Shown: positions 43,676 through 54,740 of the stretch, in pieces
Numbering within the stretch: position 1 is the stretch's first letter
Layout: every line of letters begins with the position of its first letter
NCBI RefSeq assembly: GCF_036323735.1
Contig: NC_086026.1
Coordinates: forward strand, 90,764,859 to 90,828,858
DNA from: Rattus norvegicus
Taxonomy: Eukaryota > Chordata > Mammalia > Rodentia > Muridae
DNA length: 64,000 bases
Direction of reading: 5' to 3'
Position numbers and translations under genes: made by a program
The notes under the pieces: generated by a model
Seen by the model: only the letters and a program-made list of their open reading frames with translations
Databases searched by the model: none
What the model was told of the DNA's origin: nothing

Positions 43676-44690
43676 AAACTCACTACTGTTATGCTAAAGA
43701 ATATAGCATCAAACTACCCTCAAAATTGGTTTCTCTATACCCATATATTATTGCAGACTCAGCCTTGTTATTATAGAAGTCTCTTTGCATATACCATGGT
43801 TAAGGCAGACACTTTTATTGTTAAAAGTGCAAAGTGTCTGTGAAGCATCCAACTATGAATGTAACAGGTTATGCTCAGCTAAACTTCAGGCACCATCTTT
43901 GAAGAGGAGAATGAAAAGATCCTAGGAGTCAGACCATGGAAATATCTGGAGTAAAACAGTATCTTCTGAACATGTCAGCAATGCTGTAATCATGCACTCG
44001 TGAACTCACAGTAGCTGTTGTTGCGTGCACAATACATGTATATACCAAGACAATAAGCATTCTACAATGATCCACGAATCTCCATCATTTACTTACTTAG
44101 GAACTTTTGACAGATGATAGTTCCTGGGAGATTGAAAGCCAGTTTTCTTTAAAGATATTTCTCCCAGTAGGCCCACCATTCTGCTATGAATGGCTCCATA
44201 ACCCTGTGTACTGATTGAATTTGGGTTATTAAAACAAAGAAGACATGTAGTTGAGAGGTAGGGTGTGTATATCAAAAAACATTGCATGGAGTTCTCAGTG
44301 AATTAATAAAATATTATAGTTTTTACTAATAACCTTGATTATTATTTTTCTGACAATAACATTTTATAATGGATATATATATGTATGTATATATAAATAT
44401 TGCATAAGTAACACAAGAGAACACCTTTTTCTATGATGAACTATTTTATAATAAGCTATATCATTTTAGGAAGGAACATTTTCTGATAAATCAATCCTTT
44501 TGAAAGTTTTAGAATTTCTTAAAGCCTTTTTAGAGACCAGATCCACTAAAGTGCAAACTTTTTGGGACAAGTGATACTGGTTATCTGGAGCTAAGAAACT
44601 AGAGGTGATTAAGAAGAAACCAATGTCACTTATGTGCTTTTGGGAAATGTTTCTGTAGCTTCACATAGAAGCTGTAGTTTGAGGAGACCA
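43676..44690. other. Intergenic DNA, nothing recognised
   Basis: AT-rich, with a small TATATG tract at 44370-44400. No gene is visible. Confidence 0.4.
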
Positions 44691-44691
44691 A

Positions 44692-44882
44692 TGCTCAGTA
44701 AGCCATAAGGAATAAGTCCATAAGCAGTGTTCCTATGGTCTCTGCTTCAGTTCCTGCCTCCAGGTTACTGCCTTGAGTTCCTTTCCCGACATCCCATGAT
44801 ATATGGTTATCAGAAGTGTATCAGTCCTCCCAGGTTGCATATATCATGGGGATTTATCACAGTAGTAGAATTAACTAGGACA
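44692..44882 (+). repeat. MT-type MaLR LTR, 3' part only
   Basis: CTCAGTAAGCCATAAGGAATAAG, GGTCTCTGCTTCAGTTCCTGCC, CCAGGTTACTGCCTTGAGTTCC and the end TTATCACAGTAGTAGAATTAACTAGGACA match the 3' half of the LTR type at 15907 (in its own orientation). The 5' half is lost or unrecognisable from about 44575. A 92-codon frame covers it by chance. Confidence 0.65.
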
Positions 44883-44899
44883 TACATAGTCCATGCAGC

Positions 44900-45058
44900 A
44901 AAATGGTCTTTATTTTTTTCTGTGCTGAGGGTTAGTGCTAGGTTTAAAATTTTTATCTTCAGCTATGATCTCAGGAAGTTCCGGAAGTTGGTCTTGAGCT
45001 TCTGATCCCTCCTCCTCAGCCTTTGATGGGTATCTGTGGTATGGACATGCGCCTACAT
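44900..45058 (-). repeat. B1/B4-like SINE, antisense, diverged
   Basis: A T-run with CTGTGCTGAGGG is followed by GGTCTTGAGCTTCTGATCCC, TCCTCAGCCTTTGATGG and GGACATGCGCC. This is the order of a B1 complement (TGGTCTTGAACTCA ... CCTCAGCCTCC ... GTGTGCGCC). Confidence 0.55.
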
Positions 45059-45257
45059 TTTGCCTTTCTTATATTATTAAAAGGCATTTTTCTAAGTTGT
45101 TGCCTAGTTCCTTAATATACAATTCTGACTCTAATTGGGATTTTGCTCTGGCATTTTAATATACCTCACTTTAGAGTGCTTCATTTTAGAACCACTAATA
45201 AGTCAAAACTAAATAGAACATTTATAGTTCAAAAGGAGTAAATGCTGCTCCTTGGGC

Positions 45258-45450
45258 TTATCTACAGTTCAGTGAGTTAACACACTTGCCACTAGCGTAT
45301 GACCAGAATTCTATATCTGGGACCCACATGCTGAAGTGAGAGAACCAACTCCTAAAAGTGTTCTACTGACTTCCACGTGTACACTGTTATACACACACAT
45401 GTCCTCCCTACACATATAGGTACACATTCAAGTAAAAGGAATAAAGGGGT
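45258..45450 (+). repeat. B2/B3-superfamily SINE
   Basis: CAGTTCAGTGAGTTAACACACTTGCC, GGGACCCACATG, GAGAGAACCAACTCC, CTGACTTCCACGTGTACAC and a CA-rich 3' part define a sense copy of the same SINE type that lies antisense at 28097. Confidence 0.75.
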
Positions 45451-46104
45451 AGAATTTTAAAGTAACTCTAAAAGAAGTACATGCTCGTCCCAATTACTAA
45501 CAGAGGGATTTCTTTGTTAAACTATACATGAGGGTGGGTTCTTCCTTGAATGAGAAAGCTTGTGGCATTCTGTGAGGTGGCTTGCTTTCAGCATGCTTAC
45601 ACTAGCTCCATAGTCCCTGTACTACTAAAGTCCCTTGCACGGGCAACCTTCCTTTGTGTATATCTGAGCTTGAGGTTTTTGTTTTGTTGTTAACAAAGGT
45701 GATGAGTGCTTCGGTGGAGATTTCCCATGGACTGACAGAAGGTATGTATGTGCATGCATATATATAAATATTTGTATATACATATGTATATACATATGTA
45801 TATATGTGCATATATATACATACATATACATGTATTTTTTCCCTTAAGAATCTCAGATATCTGAGTGACTCTTTTGATTCAAATAACAGTTATAATGCTT
45901 TCCTGACAACTGTGAATTTTGGATCAATTTCTCAGATGTTTTCTCAGGTACAAAAAAAAAAAATGAAATCACTTTGTATCTTCTCCTGGAATTGTGGTGA
46001 CTTGTAATAACCCCTGACACATCTGGCTTTACTCATTTGCACACGTTTATAATTGTTCAAATGTGAGCAGATACTGTCAAAATCTACATTGGCTGAAATC
46101 TATA
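45451..46104. other. Intergenic DNA with a TA/TATG tract
   Basis: The only structure is an imperfect (TATATG)n stretch at 45741-45832, which generates lysine-poor, tyrosine/isoleucine-rich spurious frames on both strands. Confidence 0.5.
45741..45832. repeat. Imperfect (TA/TATG)n microsatellite
   Basis: Alternating TATATACATATG units with several short self-complementary blocks over about 90 bases, which could form cruciform-prone DNA. Confidence 0.85.
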
Positions 46105-46172
46105 TTTTTACTAACCATTCCGTTCATTTATATCTCATATGATATACCACTTCCAGATTACCTCTCATAGAA
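46105..46172 (-). mobile_element. L1 3' terminus, ~65 bp, antisense
   Basis: TTTTTACTAACCATTCCGTTC and TTTATATCTCATATGATATACC is the complement of the last bases of an L1 3'UTR (compare 25660-25700). It abuts a sense L1 terminus. Confidence 0.7.
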
Positions 46173-46258
46173 GAAGGGGATTGGGTGGAAGGGTTAGGGA
46201 GTTTAACTATGAAGGGGGATAACATTTGAAATGTAAATAAAATAACCAATAAAAAGGA
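46173..46258 (+). mobile_element. L1 3' terminus, ~80 bp, sense
   Basis: GGGGATTGGGTGGAAGGG, then GGGGGATAACATTTGAAATG, then TAAATAAAATAACCAATAAAAAGG is the extreme 3' end of a rat L1 with a short A-rich tail. Together with the preceding antisense piece it forms a small inverted pair. Confidence 0.8.
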
Positions 46259-47754
46259 AACAAACAAAACAAAAATAGTTTTTGTTAAATTAATTCATTT
46301 GGTGCCATGTCAATTTAGTAACATGGTAACAAGTTTCTACCTGGGACCTAAAAATTTCTTAGACCTTTTTGTGTTATCGTTGTTTTGTATGTTGTTTGTT
46401 TGTTTTATATTTCAAGTTCCCTCCTAGGAAACATATCAAATATAGTGAGAAAATGATTGGTTATTTCAATAATAATTATGCCCCTAGGGCCCCAGTGGGT
46501 ACATATTGCCTGACAGATTGGTGTTTATGAGTGGTATATTCTACAAGACAGTATATTCCAGCACTGTGGAAGCTCTTAGTGCTACCCACCAAGGACAATG
46601 TATACAGTCCCGTTCCAGGTTTGTTTCACTGTATCTTGAAACAAAAAAAAGTGTTGTACCATCACTGATAGGGTTATACCAACTAGTTCTGTTAGGTAGC
46701 ATAAGGACTTTTAAGAACCTGCATTGCTTTGGAAGCCTTTGGCCTTTTTAAGACTAACAAATTTTCTGGCGCTTTAGTGAGTCTTTCAAGATGTCTTTTC
46801 CCTTTCTTCCTGTTTTCCTTTTATAAGGTTACACTTGAAAAATTTATATATTTATGGGTGCTACTTTGAAATACATATTTTATATGATATAAATAATCTT
46901 AATTATCCTATTTATCACTTTAAAGATTCATCATACTTTATGGCAGGGTTGTTTGTGCTGGATTCTGATACATAATTTAGAAGGAGAAGCAGTTTTACTA
47001 GAGTAGGAAATGAACCATCTAGTTCTGAAGTCACAGAAAGCCCTACCAGGGATTCTCAGCCTAGAACTCTCATCAAGGTTCTTGGTCTTCAAGCATGTAT
47101 TTTAGGACATTTTCACCTTCCAAGTAATTCATATTTAAAAAGAATTTGTATGCTTCAATATATTTACTAGCTATTTCCAGAATTAAGATTGAGAAACAAT
47201 CGCTGCTTAATGCTTGATGGAGTCTATCTATTATGCCTTAATATTTTTCTATATTATTCAATCTTATTGTTTTGTTAAAACACGATAGCATCATTCTAGA
47301 AGAAATTTTAAACCACTACTAGAAATGTAAGATTTTTATTTACTGTAATAGTCTGTCACTGTTTTATTTGTACCATACTCCCTGTCATATTAACCAATGT
47401 GCATATGATTCAGAGAAATATGCAATCATTAATTTTCATAGACAGATCCCAGCTAAGGGATAATTCTAAGTTAAGATGAAGCATCATTATTATATGGTCC
47501 TCCCAAGCGAAGCCTCCTGTAGTGTTTCTTTCAGTATCATTCTAAAAAAGTTATAACATGTTTTCAACATAAGTATAAAAGATTTTAAGTTGTGATAAGA
47601 AATAACAATAATTGTTGAATCAATAATTTAATTAGTAACATTCAAAGTAGATTTCTCTTATGATAATAAAATTAAAACTTAGGCTTGGATAGCAAATTTG
47701 AATTCTTCCCTGTGAGTTTGCATGATTGTACTAAATATTTAAAAGGCAGTCAGA
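46259..47754. other. Intergenic DNA, nothing recognised
   Basis: A GTTT-rich patch lies at 46380-46412. The 81-codon frame at 46506-46751 has no motif. The rest is AT-rich. Confidence 0.45.
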
Positions 47755-47912
47755 GCTAAATATAGTAAGGTAAACCTGTAATCCCAGCACTGAATGATGG
47801 AGGAAAGTGGATACAATTTTAAAACTAGTTCCCATTAAAGAACAAGCTCCAGGACAGCATGGGCTCTAGAAGACCCTGTCTCATATACCAAATAAACAAA
47901 ATAACAACAAAA
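47755..47912 (+). repeat. B1 SINE, diverged
   Basis: GTAAACCTGTAATCCCAGCAC, GGAGGAAAGTGGATAC, ACAGCATGGGCTCTAGAAGACCCTGTCTCA and an A-rich tail give the full B1 order. The CpG sites are lost, as expected for age. Confidence 0.8.
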
Positions 47913-49296
47913 GGAGTAAGAATGTAAGTTTCAGACTAAGTATTTTGGCTAATAGATATCGAAATTTAAAGCTAATGATCTGGAAATGAGTTGCTTTATG
48001 CCACAATTAAGTAGCAAGTCTTTTGGAATAAAAGACAGCTCAACATTAGTACAAATTTTAAGCAATTCAACTTACTAGTAATATGAAGAAAATAAAACAT
48101 ATGTTCTCAAAATAAAATAGAGCAATATTAATAAAGTTCAAAATTATTCCCTAGGTTAAGCAGATACTGAGAGTAATTGCAAAGGACATAGCTTTTAAGT
48201 TAAAAAAACATTCTACACTTGATCGATACCAATAGAAGCTGTCTCATAAATAAGGTATATGTATATGCATCAACATTTTAATAATGCATGCAGCCCAATT
48301 CAACAATATCACTATCAACATTCTTCTTAGTGAGTCAGTGTTTCAGAATGTGTGTATAGACATTTATTCATAAGATATACAGCTACATATAAACCAAAGT
48401 GTATATAGATGAAGTTAGAAAGTAAATCATAATTCATTCTGAAAGACAAGTACTATTAGCCATTAAAATTATCACTCTGGGCTCAAGTTAAAGTTGTGAT
48501 ATTAAACATATGTATCTTTTTGGTGTCTTAAATTGTGATGAGAGAAATATGTTTTACAAATACAAAGCTGCAATGAGAGTAAGAGTTGAAATATAGGAGA
48601 AGTAAAGCAGGTAAAACTAATAATCGAGTGACTCTGGTGTGCGACTTTCCTTTTCTTGTGGCTTTAGATGGTCCTTTGGTGAATGGTAAACTTGCTTAAG
48701 TTGCAGAATCACTGTGGAGTGATGGACACCTTAGAAGTCAAACTTGTGGTTGGAACTGAGCACAGGGGTATTCTGAGTGTGTGTATGAATGGTTATTGGA
48801 ACACATTACTGCCTTATTTTTTTGGCCCTGTTTGTGTAGGAAACTCTATCTTCCTGGCTAACTTTAAGGCAGATTTGCAAATATCAACTTTCATATACAA
48901 CTTATCTAAATTCCAAAAGAACCGCAATTAATCTACAGACTCGGACTTAAAAACAATGGTGAGAAAAGGCTAATTGAGAGTTTCCAACAATGGAAGCTTT
49001 TACAAATCATACAAAATTTAGCATTTCAGACACTTTCCCATCCTATTGTAGAAGGCTATGATTTCTGAATGTTTATGATGAATAATGTAGGTGTTGATTT
49101 TTGTGAACCACTAATGAAACAGAAGCCAAGACAAGTTTTCTTCTTTGCAACAGTTGGGAAACCCAGCAGATACAAGGAGGTCATTCATATTTGTTAGTGT
49201 TTCCTCCTGAAAGGTTAGCTCATGTCTAAGTCTTGGGAGGCAATTGAGAGAAAAATTTTGACCTGCTCAGAAAAGGCAGAAACCAACACCCCTAGA
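47913..49296. other. Intergenic DNA, nothing recognised
   Basis: AT-rich, no nameable repeat. An 82-codon frame at 48683-48931 has no recognisable features. Confidence 0.45.
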
Positions 49297-49380
49297 ACCA
49301 GGGATGTAGCTTTATGGTAGAGTGGACGCTTAACGTGTATAAGGCAGGGATTTGATACCAACAAATGGAAAAACACAGTG
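49297..49380 (+). repeat. Old ID-type SINE
   Basis: ACCAGGGATGTAGCTTTATGGTAGAGTGG, GCTTAACGTGTATAAGGCAGGGATTTGATACC and AAATGGAAAAAC give the A-box, B-box and tail order of ID, with heavy divergence. Confidence 0.6.
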
Positions 49381-49433
49381 AATGAATGGGAGTCTCAAAG
49401 AAGGAAGATAAATAAATGAATGTTAAAAGAGGG

Positions 49434-49438
49434 TAGAG
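49434..49438. repeat. TSD (TAGAG) of the MaLR LTR at 49439
   Basis: TAGAG precedes the LTR and is repeated at 49775-49779. Confidence 0.7.
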
Positions 49439-49774
49439 TGTACTGTTTTGAATGAGGAACCCCCATAGGTTCAGATGTCTGCATACTTTGTGCCCACTTC
49501 TTGGCTTTGCTTGGGGAAAGGACTTTGTGGGTGGGTTTTAGCCTTCATGGAAGACGTCACTAGAGGAGGATTTGAGACTTTAGAGTATGAGTCATTTCCA
49601 GTTTCTCTCTTTAATTTCTGCTTGTGGTTCAGTGTATGGTCCCCCTACCTTCCTGCTCTTGCTGCCTCACCATCATGGACTTTAACTTCTGAAACCTTAA
49701 GCCAAAGTAAACTCTTTGTTCTGGAAGTTGCCTTGGTGTTGGTGCTTCATCAGAGCAACAGGAAGCAATTAATA
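49439..49774 (+). mobile_element. MT-type MaLR solo LTR, sense
   Basis: It starts TGTACTGTTTTGAATGAGGAACCCCCATAGG and ends CATCAGAGCAACAGGAAGCAATTAATA. The centre has CTTTGTGCCCACTTCTTGGC, GAGTCATTTCCAGTTTCTC and CCATCATGGACTTTAAC, and a weak AGTAAA-type polyadenylation signal within AAGCCAAAGTAAACTC at about 49705. Length and TSD fit a MaLR LTR (MTC/MTD-like). A 100-codon frame (49475-49777) is noncoding. Confidence 0.8.
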
Positions 49775-49779
49775 TAGAG

Positions 49780-50393
49780 AGAGTAGGGAATGGTAGAAAT
49801 ATGAAAGTTTTTACTGTCCAAGGAGCATGCCTTAAATTAAAGGACTAAAGGATCGGTTCTTTTGATAAATCCAGAAAGTACACCTTGAGGCATACCAAAA
49901 CATTCCAGAATTAGAGCAAGAATGGCTATACACATTGTGGGGGATATGACTCAGTCTAAAGTGGGATTCTCTAACTGAGAATTCATGAGAAAGTTCTTTA
50001 AAAAGTATTAACACATCAAATATTTTCTTGATTCTTGAGTCTTTCAGATATTTGTGGTGCTTGTGGCAGAATATGAATGATGCCTCCCTTGAGCATGATG
50101 ATAAACACCCATGGAGATGTGAATGGGTATCTGGCCCACAGTTACTCAGTGGGACAGGCCCCATGTCTTGCTACTGACACAGTGGGTGTATTCCTTTCTG
50201 AATACTTAAACACTTAACATCAATGTGGTTGCAGCTATTGACACAACTTTTTCTACAGAGGAGCCATGATCCCTCGGCAGGTGCAGGGAGAAGAATGTAA
50301 TCAGTACATGTATGTGAAATGTGTAAGGAATGGGAAGCTGAAATTCTTTCCCAGGAAAAAAAGCTAGATTTCACTGACAGTTGCCCCATTATC
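49780..50393. other. Intergenic DNA, nothing recognised
   Basis: Two minus-strand frames (49832-50164, 50171-50467) of about 100 codons follow each other but have no domain, and the second runs into the LTR. Confidence 0.4.
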
Positions 50394-50398
50394 CCATC
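50394..50398. repeat. TSD (CCATC) of the MT LTR
   Basis: CCATC precedes and ACATC (50726-50730) follows the LTR, a match at 4 of 5. Confidence 0.5.
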
Positions 50399-50725
50399 TG
50401 TCTTAATTAGGGTTTTATTGCAGTGGACAGATACCATGACCAATGCAAATCTTAAAAAGGACAACATTTAGTTGGGGCTGGCTTACAGGTTCAGAGGTTC
50501 AATCCATTATCATCAAGGCAGGAGAATGGCAGTGTCCAGGCAGGAATGGTTCAGGCAGAACTGAGAGTTCTACATTTTCATCTGAAGGTTGCTAGCAGAA
50601 TACTGACTTTGAGGCAGCTAGGATGAGGGTCTTAAAGTCACATCTACTTCAACAAGATCACACCTACTCTAACAGGGCCATACCTTCTAATAATACCACT
50701 CCCTGGGCAGAGACAAACCATAACA
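50399..50725 (-). mobile_element. MT-family MaLR solo LTR, antisense
   Basis: In complement, the element reads TGTTATGGTTTGTCTCTGCC at its start and AAAACCCTAATTAAGACA at its end. It has the diagnostic middle CCATTATCATCAAGGCAGG...ATGGCAGTGTCCAGGCAGG, and on the plus strand AACATTTAGTTGGGGCTGGC and CAGGTTCAGAGGTTCAATCC. This is the MT (MTA/MTB/MTC) LTR layout at about its full length (327 bp). No internal region is present. MT LTRs are a known source of oocyte promoters in rodents; activity here is unknown. Confidence 0.9.
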
Positions 50726-50730
50726 ACATC

Positions 50731-51183
50731 AAAGTGTAGTTTTTTAGAAGAGGGAATATTAAAATACAAAAGAAAAAAACATTATAAACCAAGTTTGTGA
50801 CAATATGCATGAGCACAAGACCGCAACTGAGGGCATGGTGACAAGGACAAGTAGTCAGGTCTGTCTGGAAAAAAAAAACCCACAAGACCTAAAATCTCCC
50901 ATTGCTATACAAAAAACATTAGGAATAGTTTAATGTTGACCTTCAAATATACAAAAGGCACTAGAAAAAAATAAAGCAATTTCCAAAATATTCTCATTGA
51001 AAATAACTTTAATTTGTTGAAAGTTTAATTTAGAATTTAATGATTAGCAAAATACAAATGGAACATGAAAATTAATAAAATCTTTAAATTATTAAAGACA
51101 CAGAGAACTTGCTTTTTACCTTTTAAGGGAACTTAGTAGAATGCTCTATGCAGGAAAAGCAGAGAAAGGACTAGAATGAAATT
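50731..51183. other. Intergenic DNA, nothing recognised
   Basis: Very AT-rich, with no gene or nameable repeat. Confidence 0.4.
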
Positions 51184-51199
51184 AAGAATCGGAAATATG
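51184..51199. repeat. Left TSD candidate of the twin-primed L1
   Basis: AAGAATCGGAAATATG resembles AATAATCAAAATATG at 51854-51868, with one gap and two to three changes. Confidence 0.55.
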
Positions 51200-51558
51200 T
51201 CTGCATATAGGATGGATCTCTAGGTGGGGCAGTCTCTGGTTGGCCTTTCTTCCAGGCTCTGCTCTACTCTTTGTCCTTGTATTTCCTTTATACAAGAGCA
51301 ATTCTGGGTTAATATTTTTGAGATGGGTGGGTGGCCCAATCCCACAAATGGGGGCCATGCCTAACCTCTGGATCTAACCTCTACAAGTTCTCTCTCCCCT
51401 TTTTTGAGTATTTTAGCTAATATCCCCATTGGGTCTTGGGAGCCTCTTGCTTTCCTAGCATCTGGGAGTTTATGGTGGCTATACCAGTTCCCCACCCCGT
51501 ACTGCTGCACAGATCTGTTCAATTTCCTGACTCTCTGTATATCTCCTCCATATCCTAG
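51200..51558 (-). mobile_element. L1 3'UTR, inverted arm of a twin-primed insertion
   Basis: Complement of the middle 3'UTR: GGATGGATCTCTAGGTGGGGCAG, CAGGCTCTGCTCTACTC, TTGGGTCTTGGGAGCCTCTTGC and ACAGATCTGTTCAATTTCC. At 51559 the strand switches to the terminal 3'UTR in sense. The inverted arm comes from upstream of the sense arm in L1 order, as twin priming predicts. Confidence 0.8.
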
Positions 51559-51853
51559 GAATAACAACTTCAACCAACCAAAATCCCAGCACTCCCAAAA
51601 CCACCAACCAAAGAGTGTACATGGAGGAACTCCTTATCTGAACTCAATGGGAGGGGAGGCTCTTGGTTCTATGAAGGCTTGATGCCCCAGTGTAGGGGAA
51701 TGTAAGAAAGTTAGGTAGGAGTGGGTGGGTGGGTAGGTAGGGGAGCGCTCCCATAGAAGCAGGGGAGAGGGGAGATGGGGTAGGGGAGTTGCAGAGGGGA
51801 AACCCGGAAGCGGTATAACACTTGAAATGTAAATAAATAAGATAACCACTAAA
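51559..51853 (+). mobile_element. L1 3' terminus, sense arm of a twin-primed insertion
   Basis: It starts GGAATAACAACTTCAACC, passes ACCAACCAAAGAGTGTACATGG and TGCCCCAGTGTAGGGG, and ends CACTTGAAATGTAAATAAATAAG with a short A-rich tail. About 250 bases of 3'UTR expected between the two arms (the GGGACCCC / CTGAGCATGGGG region) are missing, a common deletion at inversion junctions. Frames on both strands are noncoding. Confidence 0.85.
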
Positions 51854-51868
51854 AATAATCAAAATATG

Positions 51869-52323
51869 ACTTCTACAAGTAGTAAGTAGAAGTCCAAAGT
51901 AAACATTACTACGAGTCCAAAAAGCATCTAGTGAAAATTGTAGGGCATGCATAAGTGGTCTCTAAAGAAATGACCCTGGGAAAGTGCTGAATGGGTGTCA
52001 TTTGATGTGGGTGACCATTAAGAAACTAAATATTAACTTACATGTATCTCACTAGGTGGAAAGAGGAAAAATAAGGCTAGCTGATGAAGTGAATCACCTT
52101 TGTAATATGTAGTTAGAGTTATTGATTTATAATGGTTTACTATATTATGCCCGGACCTTTAGCCTACAGTATTACACACATCTCTTTTATAGAAGCACTA
52201 TGGTACATCCATTTCCAAGTGTTCCAGTCTTCTAACTCTTCAAGGTTGAGTTTTGTGGCCCTCCCAAATATACTACTTTTGGGGGTCATAGTTATTGAAA
52301 TGCATATATTCTGCCTCTATGTT
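51869..52323. other. Intergenic DNA, nothing recognised
   Basis: No gene; an 88-codon frame at 52132-52398 ends inside the ID element. Confidence 0.4.
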
Positions 52324-52334
52324 CTGTTTTTCCC
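52324..52334. repeat. Left TSD of the second ID element
   Basis: CTGTTTTTCCC followed by T's recurs as CTGTTTTTCCTTTTT at 52436-52450. The exact end is blurred by the T run. Confidence 0.75.
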
Positions 52335-52435
52335 TTTTTTTTTTCCTTTTTTTTTTTTTCGGAGCTGGGGACCGAACCCAGCGCCTTGCGCTTGCTAGGC
52401 AAGTGCTCTACCGCTGAGCTAAATCCCCAACCCCC
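52335..52435 (-). mobile_element. Rat ID SINE (BC1-type), second young copy
   Basis: On the minus strand: GGGGTTGGGGATTTAGCTC, AGCGGTAGAGCACTTGCC, GCTGGGTTCGGTCCCCAGC, then CTCCG and an A-rich tail of about 30 with two interruptions. It differs from the copy at 33131 at only a handful of positions, so both are recent. Pol III A and B boxes look intact. Confidence 0.97.
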
Positions 52436-52450
52436 CTGTTTTTCCTTTTT

Positions 52451-54229
52451 ACCTAAGTAAAGGGTTCTACATGATTTAATCGGGCATGAGGCCATCCCAC
52501 GAAAGGCATGGCTTTTGAGGATGTTATTTATTAACCAAAAAACTCTTTCATTGGCCCATGACAAAAGACTATCATGATTATTAACACCTCAGAATATCTT
52601 GGAAATTTCATGTTAAACTGGGATTTCTTTCTGTTTTCTATTAGGGTAGTTAAGTGACAGGAAGGGAAAAGTCTCAAATGATGAATTGTGCCTATTGTTA
52701 AGGAGTGGTAGCTTGCCAAGGATCAACTGACATAGTTGACTGTCATTTACTTTTCCATTAGGGGGAGGATCAGACAGTGGTCTGTGTTTACTAGAATCAT
52801 TTCTGATTTCCTATTAAAGTTTTGATAATGAGTTCTCTCTATAACTTAGAGTCAAAATTCTAAGCCTACAATTCTGATAACTAAATATAATCTATTAGGT
52901 ATAAAGCACTATGTATTTTGATATATTCAGAGGAAAAAAATCTCCATTTTGTCCTGAGAAAATACTATTTGTATAAATATTTATGAAACGTATGATGATG
53001 AGAAATATGTCTAGCTTGAGTACTAAGAAAAAGTTGAAGTATCTTGAACTGGGATTTGCTAAAACTCTTGAGCATCATCAAGTGAGAGAGAAGCAGAAGT
53101 GGGTGCTTTGATGTCAAGTCTGATGATGCAGTCCATTATACTCAAGCCCATATACCAGGGCAGATGGTTTAAAAAGTAAATGGACAGCTCCATTTCTGAG
53201 ATCTTCCCCACACGATTCCCAACATTCTGGGACCTTTATATTCCTGAGTTTCATAAAGGACCAGAACATTAAAATATTATATCTGTGTGGTAATAGATTC
53301 TTGGATCTAGTTTTCTATCAAAGTATTAGCCATAGAAAGCTTAATAAAGTATTTGAATAGTTATATTGTCATGATCAGAAATAAATGTATTTGAGTATTT
53401 TAAGCAAATATAATTTACATTTTTATTTGATGAATCTTTCTAGCATTTAGGGAAAAAATCTTCAGGAATTGGCTTTCAAATATAAGATGAGAAACAGTGA
53501 CTAAAATTAGAGCTGAAACACCAGTATTAAATTTTACTTGCATGACTATAAAGACTGTACATAATGAAGTATGTGTATAGTTGTCACTTGATATCTGTGG
53601 AGACAACTTTCCCCAGTCCCCATACTAGAAGCAGGTGTATGTTTAGTACCAATTTATTTTCAATGTGTTTAAGTGAATACATAAAGGACAACTTCATTTT
53701 CTGGGTTTATGTGGGTATTGGGTATCTTAGCCTAAGAACTCATGCTTATGCAGAAATGACATTATTAACTGAGCCATCTTCCAAGCCCAGAAATCAACCT
53801 CTTTGCTATTCTTGAATTAAAATATTAAACTCTAAGGAAGCATTCTTATAAATAAAATCTAAGACAAACCAACCCCCTACACAGATCACATCTAGCTCCT
53901 TTCCTTGGTCAAGAATGGGTGCAATCACTGATCTCACAATAGTATGTCAGTATTAGTGTATTCAAGTAAAAGCAAGGAAATTTCTATTAAAAACATAAAC
54001 TTATAGTTGGGAGAAACATTTTCCCATGTAAAGGTAGTCATTCCTGATTGGAAAATAAAATCAAAATGTTATGAAGACTGAAATGAAAGAAATTATCCTA
54101 ATTCCCAAACTAAATAAACTTAGCAACACCAACAGCAGCCAAACTGCAAACTGTGGATGAAGATGAAGATGGTAACTGGAGATGCAAAGATCCCAATAAA
54201 ATGCCAGTGTACCAGACCCAATAGCCTAT
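52451..54229. other. Intergenic DNA, no gene recognised
   Basis: AT-rich. Frames at 52531-52719, 53415-53606 and 53564-53815 lack motifs. Sequence from about 54120 may already be diverged L1 ORF2, but I cannot align it. Confidence 0.45.
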
Positions 54230-54740
54230 CATCTCGCCCAACCAGATTTTGTATCCATTGATTTCCTACCAAAACACCAATGATTTTCTTCAAAAATATT
54301 TCAAATCGAACAATAAGAGAACTTCTGGAGGAATCACCATTCCTGACATCAAACTGTACTATAAAGCCATAGTGATAAAAACAGCATGGTTTTGGTCCAA
54401 TGAGACAGGTAGACCAATGGAATAGAATTGAAGACCCAAAATTAAACACATACACCTATGGTCACCCGATCTTTGACACAAAAACCAAAACCATCCAGTT
54501 GAAAACCTACAGTCTATTCAATAAATGGTGTTGGCTCAAGTGTTGGTCGGCATGTAGAAGAATGCAAATGGATCCATTCTTTTCTCCTTGAAAAACCAGA
54601 TACACTGAATATAATTGGAGAGAAAGTGGGAAAGAGCCTCAAACACATTGGCACAGGGGAGAATTACTTGAACAGAACACCAATGACCCAGAATTGAAAT
54701 TGTCTATTATATTGAATTTCAACTATAGACAAATGGGATA
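54230..54740 (+). pseudogene. L1 ORF2 fragment, left part of host L1
   Basis: CCAATGATTTTCTTC, ACTTCTGGAGGAATCACCATTCC, ACACCTATGGTCACCCGATC and CATGTAGAAGAATGCAAATGG mark ORF2 downstream of the RT core. It runs to GACAAATGGGATA and is interrupted by a 3'UTR-only L1. It resumes at 55490 with AGCTTCTGTAAGGC, the next ORF2 sequence except for about 15 missing bases. A 30-base non-consensus stretch lies near 54690-54720. Confidence 0.85.
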
